Source of the DNA: JAJRXR01 sp041402005
Lineage (GTDB): Bacteria; Planctomycetota; Phycisphaerae; Phycisphaerales; UBA1924
Direction: 5' to 3'
NCBI GenBank assembly: GCA_041402005.1
Contig: JAWKTB010000007.1
Coordinates: 219,666 to 283,665 of the forward strand
Length of the DNA stretch: 64,000 bases
The notes beneath the pieces are model-generated. The model had not been told where the DNA came from and did no database searches. It worked only from the letters and a program-made list of their open reading frames with translations. Shown piece after piece: positions 43,039 to 51,446 of this stretch (its first letter is position 1; every line of letters starts with the position of its first letter). The position numbers and the translations under genes are program-made.

Positions 43039-45255
43039 TTACGGGCAGCCGGACGCGTACGAGTTCAGGAAGAAGAGCACGTCGGAGAAGTCGAGGACGA
43101 GGAAGGGCGGGGCGTAGTCGACGATCAGGTCGCCGTTACCATAGGCAACGAGGAACCCGAACACGTCCGTAAAGTTCATGACGCGGTTCCCGTCGAAGTC
43201 GGCCGGGCAGGAGATCTGTCCGTTGTAGAACCGACGGGCGACGGCGACCTCTTTGGGCGCCCGCTTGTGCCCGACCACGCGACCGGGCAGGTCGTCCGCC
43301 GGCGGGTGGATCCCGCCCCACAGTCGGGAGAGCGAGCATTGGTCCGACGCGTCGGCGTACTTGCCCCACTGGAGCACGCAGTCCACGCTCGGACCCTCCT
43401 CGAAGACGAGGAACTCATTCTGTGGCGCCTCGAACTCGCCCAGGCCGCCCGGGAACCAGGGTGACCCGGTGATCATGCCCATGACGTCCGCGGCGCACCG
43501 CGAGTACGTCGAGTGACCCGAGTAGTACCCCGGGAAGGGTGGGCTGACGAAGTTGGGACGCTGATATGGCCACCAGTTCTCCGCGAGGATCCAGCCCACG
43601 CCGGCGTCGTCCACTTCGGGGTCATCCACGTAGTCCGGCCCGCGCCAGGACTTGACCGCGATCTTGCCCTCGCTGCCCGCGAGGTGCTCGTGCTTCCCAC
43701 CCGGCATCGTGGTCTCGGGTGTCACAAGCTCGATGAAGCCCGGAATCAGATCGAGACCGAGCGGGTTGTAGTGGTTCTGGAAGGGATCCGTGGACTGGCC
43801 CCGGTCGGCCATGTAGCGGATGGCGCACACCGGGCGGATGAAGTCGTACCAGCCCTTGGTGCCCCAGCAGGTGATCGCGATGTCGTGCATCGCCCCACCC
43901 ATCACGAGGTACGCCTTCACGTCCCATTCCAGGTCGTCCAGCACGGGTCCTTGACCCATGAACCTCTTCTCGAAACCCGGGTAGTCGCTCACGTAGTTGA
44001 GGATCGTGAACCAGTGACCGGGGGGCGTCTCCGAGTTCGGGCCGTCCGCCCAGAACTCGGCGAGGATGCGCGTGTAGTCGCCGCGCGGCACGAGCTGGGG
44101 CGTGTACGGCATGCCCGTGACCGGGTTCATGTCGTAACCCTCCGCCAGGCCGGGGGCCTCGCCGCCGTCGATGCGGTCGTAGAACTGCATCGCCTCGGAC
44201 GCGGCCGGGTTGGGCGGGTCGCCGAGCCCACCGATCGCGCCCGGCGAGATGTCCCACACCACGCCGTCGGTCGGGTCGAGCTCTGCCGACCACATCAAGT
44301 TCGTCTCGAAACCGAACTTGTAGTACTGCAGCGCCAAGTCGCCCAGGCCGATGTACGGCGGAGGCCCGGGGTCGTCGTAAACCCACCAGTTGAACCCGTC
44401 ACGTGGGTAGACGTTCGCCTCCTCGGGCTCGAGCGCGAACGGCGTCACGTACCCCCACTCGGGGCTCAGCGCCGCCAGCGACCCGAACGGGATCGGGTTG
44501 CCCGACTGGTCCACGAAGAACTCGATCGCCAGGGGCTGCCAGTGGTTCGGGTCGACGATCTCGGGGTTGCCCGGGAGCGTCACGATCAGAGGCTCGTTCA
44601 CCGGCTCGTAATACTGGTTGGCGTAGTCGCCCACCTCGTTGGCGTTGTCCGTCATGCCGAAGTCGATGACGGACTGGGCGATGCGGTTGCCCAGCGCCGC
44701 CGGCGTGTCGCCGACCTGCGTGTCGATCGAGCCGTCGTAGCCCAACTCGACCATCTTGGCCTCGATCAGCGGGATGCTGAACGCGGCGCCGACCGAGTTC
44801 TGGAACCGGTGCAGCAGGATCCGGTACGCGGCGTAGCTGATCGCCTCGTTCCGGGCGGCCGTCACGTCCTCGGCCTCCTGGTGCTCATGGTGGAACACCT
44901 GGTCTTCCGGGCCGTCGCTGTAGGCGACCCAGGCGTCCCACATCGCCCCACCGATGTGGTAGAGGTTCCGGGCGTGCACCGTCGGGCGCGACTTGTCGTG
45001 CCGGATGCACTCGAGAAGCGTCTCGTTCCAGTGACGGGCGACCGACCAGGCCTCCGCCCCGCGGTGCGGGATCTCCTTCATGGACCCGTCGGGCATCTGC
45101 TTGCGGTACAGGTAGTGCCCCTGCCGCTGCACTTTCCCACTCGCCCCGTATTCCATCGTCTGCTGGGCCTGGGTGGGCGATACAAGACCCAGGGCCGCCG
45201 CCGCCGTCGCCAGGGCCGTCCATCGCGCCGGTGACACTCCCTTCCAGTGTTTCAT
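43039..45255 (-). CDS. Vanadium-haloperoxidase-like exported protein (copy 1)
   Basis: A 738-residue protein of the vanadium-haloperoxidase / PAP2 superfamily. The vanadate/phosphate site is complete: KGWYDFIRP (Lys467, Arg474), YYSGHSTYSR (Ser579, Gly580, His581) and SRLWGGIHPPADD (Arg644, His650). It has a signal peptide (residues 1-30), so it works outside the cytoplasm. The C terminus has CPADFDGNRVMNFTDVFGFL and then YAPPFLVLDFSDVLFFL, ending SGCP. The reaction may be halide oxidation by peroxide or phosphate-ester hydrolysis; the sequence alone cannot decide. GGAGAG precedes the ATG at 45255. A paralogue follows upstream at 45542-47737. Confidence 0.85.
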   Translation of the reverse strand: MKHWKGVSPARWTALATAAAALGLVSPTQAQQTMEYGASGKVQRQGHYLYRKQMPDGSMKEIPHRGAEAWSVARHWNETLLECIRHDKSRPTVHARNLYHIGGAMWDAWVAYSDGPEDQVFHHEHQEAEDVTAARNEAISYAAYRILLHRFQNSVGAAFSIPLIEAKMVELGYDGSIDTQVGDTPAALGNRIAQSVIDFGMTDNANEVGDYANQYYEPVNEPLIVTLPGNPEIVDPNHWQPLAIEFFVDQSGNPIPFGSLAALSPEWGYVTPFALEPEEANVYPRDGFNWWVYDDPGPPPYIGLGDLALQYYKFGFETNLMWSAELDPTDGVVWDISPGAIGGLGDPPNPAASEAMQFYDRIDGGEAPGLAEGYDMNPVTGMPYTPQLVPRGDYTRILAEFWADGPNSETPPGHWFTILNYVSDYPGFEKRFMGQGPVLDDLEWDVKAYLVMGGAMHDIAITCWGTKGWYDFIRPVCAIRYMADRGQSTDPFQNHYNPLGLDLIPGFIELVTPETTMPGGKHEHLAGSEGKIAVKSWRGPDYVDDPEVDDAGVGWILAENWWPYQRPNFVSPPFPGYYSGHSTYSRCAADVMGMITGSPWFPGGLGEFEAPQNEFLVFEEGPSVDCVLQWGKYADASDQCSLSRLWGGIHPPADDLPGRVVGHKRAPKEVAVARRFYNGQISCPADFDGNRVMNFTDVFGFLVAYGNGDLIVDYAPPFLVLDFSDVLFFLNSYASGCP

Positions 45256-45369
45256 GGTCGTCTCTCCGATTGGCTTGTCGCAACACTCTCTACTACTTCC
45301 CGGGTTCCCCACATGGATGCCCGGACTCAGCGGGAGCCCACGGAAGGACGCCGGCGCCGCCGCAACGCC

Positions 45370-45399
45370 ATGCTACTACGCCCTATTCCCTGATCCCAA
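45370..45399 (-). promoter_or_regulatory. Possible promoter of haloperoxidase copy 1
   Basis: On the minus strand, TTGGGA (45399-45394) and TAGCAT (45375-45370) are 18 bp apart, 115 bp before the start codon. The second gene copy has the same TAGCAT at an equal distance. Confidence 0.35.
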
Positions 45400-45476
45400 G
45401 AAAGTTCGAGAAATCGGAGCCTTCGGCGGAACCGTACCGAGGTGCGAACATCATGCTGACAAAGCTCGTCCGCCCG

Positions 45477-45512
45477 AAAACGAAAACGGCCCGCGCTCGG
45501 GGCGCGGGCCGT
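45477..45512 (-). terminator. Rho-independent terminator of haloperoxidase copy 2
   Basis: An 11-bp perfect stem (45486-45496 with 45502-45512) and a five-base loop, then TTTTCGTTTTC on the minus strand. It shares the stem core CGGCCCGCG and the T-rich tail with the terminator at 42970-43006. Confidence 0.8.
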
Positions 45513-45541
45513 GAGGGTTTCCAGGTGATCCCGGGATCCGG

Positions 45542-47737
45542 TTATGGGCAGCCGCCCGCGAACGCGACCAGGAACGCCAGCACGTCTGAGAAGTCGAGGA
45601 CGCGGTAGGGCGGGGCGTAGTCCACGATCAGGTCCCCGCTCCCGAACGCGACCAGGAACCCGAAGACGTCCGTGAAGTCCATCGTCCGGTTCCCGTCGAA
45701 GTCCGCCGGGCACGAGACCTGCCCGTTGTACACCCGCCTGGCCTTCGCCATCACGTCGGGCGCGATGATCACGCCGTTGTGACGCCCGGGCAGGTCATCG
45801 CAGGGCGGGTGGATGCCGCCGTAGATCCGCGACTGCGAGCACTCGTCCGACGCGTCGCGGTACGCCGCCCACTGCAGCTCGCAGTCCACGCTGGGCCCGT
45901 CCTCGAACACCAAGAACTCATTCTGAGGCGCCTCGAAGGTGCCCATCCCCCCCGGGAAGTAGGGGGATCCCGTCAGCAGAGTCAGCGTCTCCGCCGCCGT
46001 CCTCGAGTACGTCGAGTGACCCGAGTAGTACCCCGGGAACGGGGGCGAGACGAAGTTCGGGCGCTGGTACGGCCACCACTCATCCGCGAGGATCCAGTCC
46101 ACGCCCGCCACGTCGGTCTGCGGGTTTGCGATGGCGTTGGGCCCACGCCAGGCCTTGATGGCGATCTCGCCCTCGTGCCCCGCCAGGTGCTCGTGTTTCT
46201 GCCCGGCGGCGGTCGTCGCCGGCGTCACGATCTCGATGAAGCCGGGGATCAGGTCGAGCCCGAAGACGTTGAAGTGGGGCTTGCTCGGGTCGGTGCACTG
46301 CCCCCGGTCGGCCATCCAGCGGATGGCGCTGACCGGGCGGACGAAGTCGTACCACCCCTTGGCGCCCCAGCAGGCGACGGCTGTGTCGTGCATCGCCCCG
46401 CCCAGCAACAGGTACGCCTTCACGTCCCACTCCAGAGGATCAACGAGCGGGCCCTGGCCCATGAACCGACGCTCGAAGAGCGGGTGATCGAACACGTAGT
46501 TCATGATCGTGAACCAGTGCCCGGGGGGCGTCTCGGAGGCGGGGCCGTCCGCCCAGAACTCCGCGAGGATTCGCGCGTAGTCGCCGCGCGGGACGATCTG
46601 GGGCGTGTAGGGCAACCCAGTCACCGGGTTGACGACGTAGCCGCCGCTGGCGTTGCCGCCGTTCTGCCGGTCGTAGTACGCCTCGAACCCGTCGACCGAG
46701 GGCGGGTCGCCGTAGTTGCCGAACGACGCCGGGGAGATGTCCCACATCACGCCGTCGGACGGGTCCAGCAGCCCGGACCACATCGCGACCATCTCGAAGC
46801 CCCACTTGTAGTAATGCTGCTGCTGGGGCGAGCCGCCCATGTACGGCGGCGGCCCCGGGTCGTGGTACACCCACCAGTTGAACCCGTCACGCTCGTAGAC
46901 GTTCGCGTCCTCCGGGCGCAGCGAGAACGTCGGCAGGGCGCCCCACTCCGGGCTGATCGCCGCGGGATATCCGAACGGGATCGGGTTGCCCGACTGGTCC
47001 ACGAAGAAGTTGATCGCCAGCGGCTGCCACCGGTTGCAGTCCACCATCTCCGGGTTGCCCGGCAGATCCATGATCAGCGCGTCGTTGATCGGCTGGTAGT
47101 GCTGGTTCGCGTAGTTGTTCTGCTCGTTCGAGCCGTCCGTCATGCCGAACGTGATGATCGTGTCCGCGATCCGATTGCCCAACGCCGCCGGCGTGTCGCC
47201 GTCCAGGGTCGTGACGTTGATGTCGTAGCCCAGCTCGCCCATCAGGGCGTCGATGTCGGCCAAAATCGCGATCGCCCCCGGCGAGTTTGCGAAGCGGTGC
47301 TTCATGATGCGATACACCGCGTAGCTGATCGCCTCCTCGCGTGCGGCCTGGACATCCACCGCCGTCTGACGCTCGTGGTGGAACACCTGGTCAGGCGAGG
47401 TGGCGTACGCCGCCCACGCGTCCCACATCGCCGCGCTCGTGTGATACAGGTTCCGTGCATGCACGGTCGGGCGAGAGTTGTCGCGACGGATCGCGAACAG
47501 CAGCTCCTCGTTCCACCGCCGGGCGATCGACCAGTCCTCCTCGCCCCGCCCCGGGACCTCCTGCCACGTCCCATCGCCCTTCTGGATCTTGTGCACGTAC
47601 CGCCCCGGGCGGATCACCTTCCCGCTCGCGGCCCACTCCGTCAGCTGTGCCTGCGCGGATGTCACGAAGGCCATGACGACCGCCCCAAACACCATCCCGA
47701 CGCATCGTCCCCGCCTGAATCGCGTTGATTCGTTCAT
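45542..47737 (-). CDS. Vanadium-haloperoxidase-like exported protein (copy 2)
   Basis: A 731-residue paralogue of the gene at 43039-45255, alike along its whole length. The same residues are kept: KGWYDFVRP, YYSGHSTYSR and SRIYGGIHPPCDD. A signal peptide (VFGAVVMAFVTSAQAQ) begins it and the dockerin-like tail (CPADFDGNRTMDFTDVFGFL, then YAPPYRVLDFSDVLAFL, ending GGCP) ends it. Differences concentrate in short loops (for example residues 310-370). Each copy has its own promoter-like element, leader and terminator, so the duplication included flanking sequence. GGAAGA precedes the ATG at 47737. Confidence 0.85.
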   Translation of the reverse strand: MNESTRFRRGRCVGMVFGAVVMAFVTSAQAQLTEWAASGKVIRPGRYVHKIQKGDGTWQEVPGRGEEDWSIARRWNEELLFAIRRDNSRPTVHARNLYHTSAAMWDAWAAYATSPDQVFHHERQTAVDVQAAREEAISYAVYRIMKHRFANSPGAIAILADIDALMGELGYDINVTTLDGDTPAALGNRIADTIITFGMTDGSNEQNNYANQHYQPINDALIMDLPGNPEMVDCNRWQPLAINFFVDQSGNPIPFGYPAAISPEWGALPTFSLRPEDANVYERDGFNWWVYHDPGPPPYMGGSPQQQHYYKWGFEMVAMWSGLLDPSDGVMWDISPASFGNYGDPPSVDGFEAYYDRQNGGNASGGYVVNPVTGLPYTPQIVPRGDYARILAEFWADGPASETPPGHWFTIMNYVFDHPLFERRFMGQGPLVDPLEWDVKAYLLLGGAMHDTAVACWGAKGWYDFVRPVSAIRWMADRGQCTDPSKPHFNVFGLDLIPGFIEIVTPATTAAGQKHEHLAGHEGEIAIKAWRGPNAIANPQTDVAGVDWILADEWWPYQRPNFVSPPFPGYYSGHSTYSRTAAETLTLLTGSPYFPGGMGTFEAPQNEFLVFEDGPSVDCELQWAAYRDASDECSQSRIYGGIHPPCDDLPGRHNGVIIAPDVMAKARRVYNGQVSCPADFDGNRTMDFTDVFGFLVAFGSGDLIVDYAPPYRVLDFSDVLAFLVAFAGGCP

Positions 47738-47850
47738 GGTCAGATCTTCCGGTTGTTCTACAGGACCCTCTCTACTTGGCCCCGGGTCCACCAAGGATGC
47801 CGGGGCGCGACTGCGGGGCGACAGAACGTCGCCCCGGAGATCGCGAGATC

Positions 47851-47878
47851 ATGCTACCAGGCACATTCAATAAACCAA
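47851..47878 (-). promoter_or_regulatory. Possible promoter of haloperoxidase copy 2
   Basis: On the minus strand, TTGGTT (47878-47873) and TAGCAT (47856-47851) are 16 bp apart in an AT-rich patch, 114 bp before the start codon. The leader downstream holds a 9-bp hairpin (47814-47822 with 47828-47836). Confidence 0.38.
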
Positions 47879-47999
47879 ACAAAATCGATCGGGGACGCGT
47901 GGACCGAAAGCCCGGTCCGCGAACCGAGGCCGCGGCTTGCTCGCCTGCGTCTTGGGACCCCGCGGGGCGGGTCCGGGAAGCCGGACCCCCTCCTGCGAC

Positions 48000-50321
48000 C
48001 TAGGGGCAGCCCGCCCCGAACGCCGCCAGGTAGGCGATCACGTCGGAGAAGTCCCACTGCCCGAATGGCTCGGCAAGGTCGGCGGCTGCCTCCTGCGCCG
48101 AGAACGCCTCCAGGAAGGCGATGATGTCGGAGAAGTCGAGCTGCCCGAACGGCTCGGCGAGGTCCGCCGGGCAGGGGTTCACTTCGGCGCACTCGTACAC
48201 GCGCACCTGCACCGCGTCCACGCCCGCCTCGACGACCGAACCCGTTCCAAGGTCGTTCGCCGTGAAGCGCACGCGCACCTGGTCCGAGGGCGTCGCGAAC
48301 AGGTCGTTGAGCACCCAGCTCTTGGCGTACCACCCGCCCGAGGCCTCCACCCCGCTGGGCCCGATCGTCTCGAGAGGCTGCCACGAGCCCCCATTGTTGT
48401 TCGAGATCTCCACGACCATCGTGTCCTCGCCCGCGCCCGAGCCGGCGGTATTCGAGAACCAGGTCGCGTACGAGAGGTACGCCTTGCCCTCGCCCGAGCC
48501 CGCGTCCATCGCCGGGCTCGTCAGGATCGTGGACCCGTTGTCCACGTCCGAGTTCCCGTCGACGTTGTCCGTCAGGTAGCACTGGCCCGAGCCGTCGTAG
48601 TCGTTGGGGGGATCGCCCCGGTCGCCGCCCCCGACGGGCACGCCTCGGGTCCACTGCCCGTCGGTCGCGTTGCCCGAGACGCTCCAGCCCTGGTTCGTCT
48701 CGAAGTCGTCGTCGAAGTTGACCGCGACCGAGTCCGCCACCGGCGCCTTGAACACGATGTCCGGGTACCCCGAGGGCAGCGTAAACAGATGTCCGTTGTC
48801 CGCGCGGACGCTGAACCAGAAGTTCGCCTCGTCACCGCAGTTCAGGGGCGGGGTCGTGAACGTGAACCCGCCGGGGGAGCCCGTCGGTACGCCCGGGATG
48901 CTCACCTGCCCCGCCGGAGTGATGATGTTGAGTGTCACCTGGTCCGGGTTGACGCTCAGGTCGATCTCCTCGACCGAGATCTCCAGAGACTGCCCGCCCG
49001 TGCTGGGCAGGATCTCGGGGGCGCCGTCGACCAGGTGGATCCGCAGACGGGGCCCGAGGGCCTCGATCCCGACGACGAACAGCCCGCGGTTGATGTCCGA
49101 GATGATCGCGTTGCCCGAGGGGAAGAAGGGGTAGTTGCTCCACGTCCCGTTGAACCCGGTGTTGTCGTTGGGCGGGTACGTGTCGATGTACCCGATCTGG
49201 ACCGGGTGGAGGGGGTCGGAGCCGTCGAAGATCCGCACGCCGCTCTGGTAGTTGGACTCGATGATGACCTCGCCGACCGTGTACAGGTTGTGGTCCGTCG
49301 AGTCGAGGCCGGACGTGAAGAAGCCGGCCTGGACGGGGTTGCTCAGGTCGGAGACGTCGATGATCCGCGTCGTGGTCTGGCTGACCAGCCCGTCCATCTC
49401 GTCCAGCTCGTCGTTCAGGTAGAGATAGTGCCGATCCTCCGAGAGCCAGTTCTGGTGCGAGTAGCTGGGCGTCGAGTAGAACAGGGTCGAGACGGTGAAG
49501 AAGTTTCCGGGCGTGGTGACGTCGACGATGCGCATGCCCGTGGACGTGAAGCCGCCGTCGAGCCCCGAGGCGCAGAAGGCGATCTCCCGCCCGGCGTATG
49601 GACCCTCGGTGTAGGTGACGACCTGCGCGTCGTGGACGTACATCTGTGTCCACCCGCTGGCGATCTGCGGGCTCTCCGGGTTGGAGATGTCGAGCTCGAC
49701 CAGCCCGCCGTTGCCCACGTTCGCGCCGCAGATGAACAGGCGCCCCGAGTCGGGGTTGCAGATGATGTTGTGCGCGGTCGTGAACCCGCCGGCGGTGGAG
49801 TTGGCGACGAGCGTGACGACGCCGTTGTCGATGTCGGACATGTCCATAATCTGGACGCCGACGCCCGTCTGGTCCGAGACGCCGTAGGCGTAGTGCCCCA
49901 CGACCTTGACGTCGTGCCAGAGGCTGGTCGGTCCGGGGATGGTCGCGACGACGACCGGCGTGGAGGGGTCCGTGATCTCGACGAAGCCGTACCCCCGCTC
50001 GAGGCCCATGATCCCGTACTCACGCCCGCTCGGCGAGACGTACCCCCAGCAGTCCGCGCCCGAGGTGTGCCCCCCGGGGAACGTGTTCAGGGGCAGGTGG
50101 GCGTACAGCGTCACCCCCACCGCCGGGAAGGTCGTGCGCGGGTCCGCCCCGCCCTGGGTCGCGTTCGCCAGCGTCCAGATCTCCCCAAGCACCGGCGGCT
50201 CGAGGTTGACCAGCTTCCGCCAGTCCTCGTCGTGCGCGACGGCGGACCCGACGAGCCAGACGCACGCCCCGCCCGCGATAAGGAGACGGATACGCTCAGC
50301 GACCCGGTGACCCTGGTGCAT
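48000..50321 (-). CDS. LVIVD-repeat exported protein (choice-of-anchor B type) with dockerin-like tail
   Basis: A 773-residue protein. A signal peptide (LLIAGGACVWLVGSAVA) is followed by LVIVD-type beta-propeller repeats (about residues 75-400), such as GYGFVEITDPSTPVVVATI, GVGVQIMDMSDIDNG, GLVELDISNPESPQ and TRIIDVSDLSNPVQAGFF. A jelly-roll-like domain follows (about 560-720; FETNQGWSVSGNATDGQWT), and the tail is ADLAEPFGQLDFSDIIAFL and ADLAEPFGQWDFSDVIAYL, ending AGCP. The protein is probably surface-bound; no enzyme site is seen. The ATG at 50321 follows GAAGG; an ATG at 50330 has the site too close. Much longer in-frame extensions are rejected since they run over the divergent gene. Confidence 0.82.
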   Translation of the reverse strand: MHQGHRVAERIRLLIAGGACVWLVGSAVAHDEDWRKLVNLEPPVLGEIWTLANATQGGADPRTTFPAVGVTLYAHLPLNTFPGGHTSGADCWGYVSPSGREYGIMGLERGYGFVEITDPSTPVVVATIPGPTSLWHDVKVVGHYAYGVSDQTGVGVQIMDMSDIDNGVVTLVANSTAGGFTTAHNIICNPDSGRLFICGANVGNGGLVELDISNPESPQIASGWTQMYVHDAQVVTYTEGPYAGREIAFCASGLDGGFTSTGMRIVDVTTPGNFFTVSTLFYSTPSYSHQNWLSEDRHYLYLNDELDEMDGLVSQTTTRIIDVSDLSNPVQAGFFTSGLDSTDHNLYTVGEVIIESNYQSGVRIFDGSDPLHPVQIGYIDTYPPNDNTGFNGTWSNYPFFPSGNAIISDINRGLFVVGIEALGPRLRIHLVDGAPEILPSTGGQSLEISVEEIDLSVNPDQVTLNIITPAGQVSIPGVPTGSPGGFTFTTPPLNCGDEANFWFSVRADNGHLFTLPSGYPDIVFKAPVADSVAVNFDDDFETNQGWSVSGNATDGQWTRGVPVGGGDRGDPPNDYDGSGQCYLTDNVDGNSDVDNGSTILTSPAMDAGSGEGKAYLSYATWFSNTAGSGAGEDTMVVEISNNNGGSWQPLETIGPSGVEASGGWYAKSWVLNDLFATPSDQVRVRFTANDLGTGSVVEAGVDAVQVRVYECAEVNPCPADLAEPFGQLDFSDIIAFLEAFSAQEAAADLAEPFGQWDFSDVIAYLAAFGAGCP

Positions 50322-50378
50322 GCCAAACATCCTTCGTGCTGGGGCGCGGCGGGAGGGCGGAAACGCCCATGAGATGCC

Positions 50379-51377
50379 ATGCCTGACCCGAACGACCCTG
50401 TAGACGTCCTTGGATACGCCCGCCCGCGCGGGGGGGTTGCCCGAGTTTCGCAGACGAGCGAACCCCAGGTCAAGGGCGCCCGAAGAAGGCTGGGCGTGCC
50501 CACACTCCTCCCCATCCTCCTCGCCACGCTCGCGTGGGCCTCGCCACCCACTCCGCCCCCCAGCTCTACCCCGCCTCGCCCGATCGCGAGCATCCTCCTG
50601 GCCGACTTCGACCACCCCACCCACGTCGTCGTCTCCTGGAAGACCCGAGAGGGCGAGGACGTGAGCATCGAGGGCGATCGGTCCTATTCCGACGACAAGG
50701 GGCGCACCCTCCTGGGGCGCAACGTCGAGTGCTTCGTCGCCGTCGGCGGCACACGCCTGACCAAGGGCGCGGGCCACCCCGACGGCGTGATCGTCCGAGT
50801 CGGCTTCTACAAGCATGACGCCACCCGCCTCTTCTTCGACGACATCGCCGAGGACGGGCGCGTCCACATCCAGCTCTCGGGCATCCACTTCAACCACCCC
50901 GTCGGCGCCCGCCCGGACGCCGTCCTCCAGCACCTCAAGTTCGCCAAGGAGCAGCTCGAGGTCTGCTCCCTGCCCACCAACGCCAAGGACCAGTACAACA
51001 CCGCCGGCCCCACCGAGACCCTCAACGGGCGCATCACGCCCGGCATCGACACCCGCCAGGGCGTCCTCGACGGCTCCTCCCCCGAGCACGGCTCGGTCTC
51101 CATCACCACCGCCGACGACGGCTCGCTCACCCTCGACTGCGAGTTCCCCTACACGCTCCTGCGCCACCTCCAGGATCCCTGGCAGTCGGGCGTCCCCGGC
51201 ACCTTCGCCGAGCCCATCCACTTCCACGTCGAGCTCGAAGCGCTCCCGCTCGAGACGCTCCACCGCCTCGAGTCGGGCGAGGAGAGTTGGCCCCCCCCGT
51301 CGCGCCAGCTCGATGACACGCCGGACCAGGTCCCGCCCGACGCCCAGCCCGTGAAGAGCGACAACGGGGACTCGTGA
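50379..51377 (+). CDS. Hypothetical exported protein
   Basis: A 332-codon frame from ATG 50379. A likely signal peptide begins only at residue 40 (VPTLLPILLATLAWASPP), so the GTG at 50496, with AAGG upstream, is a plausible true start and gives 293 residues. The mature part has no recognised domain: it alternates beta strands (HVVVSWKTREGEDVSIEG, SLTLDCEFPYTLLRHL) and ends in a disordered acidic, Pro-rich tail. The segments LFFDDIAEDGRVHIQLSGIH and FAEPIHFHVELEAL suggest a beta-sandwich. It is divergent from the LVIVD protein, 57 bp apart. Confidence 0.68.
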   Translation: MPDPNDPVDVLGYARPRGGVARVSQTSEPQVKGARRRLGVPTLLPILLATLAWASPPTPPPSSTPPRPIASILLADFDHPTHVVVSWKTREGEDVSIEGDRSYSDDKGRTLLGRNVECFVAVGGTRLTKGAGHPDGVIVRVGFYKHDATRLFFDDIAEDGRVHIQLSGIHFNHPVGARPDAVLQHLKFAKEQLEVCSLPTNAKDQYNTAGPTETLNGRITPGIDTRQGVLDGSSPEHGSVSITTADDGSLTLDCEFPYTLLRHLQDPWQSGVPGTFAEPIHFHVELEALPLETLHRLESGEESWPPPSRQLDDTPDQVPPDAQPVKSDNGDS

Positions 51378-51378
51378 A

Positions 51379-51416
51379 AAGAAACCGGCCCGCGACCGGG
51401 TCAGGTCGCGGGCCGG
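51379..51416 (-). terminator. Rho-independent terminator of the substrate-binding-like gene
   Basis: A perfect 13-bp stem (51385-51397 with 51404-51416) and six-base loop, followed on the minus strand by TTTCTTTTC. It lies between two convergent genes and has the same CGGCCCGCG core as the haloperoxidase terminators. Confidence 0.8.
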
Positions 51417-51446
51417 GAACGGACTGTGGGCAAACGAGCCGTGTGA

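Noticed and set aside
50322..51263. A 300-residue in-frame extension upstream of the LVIVD-repeat gene
   Set aside because: It runs antisense through the gene at 50379-51377 and would place the signal peptide in the middle of the protein.
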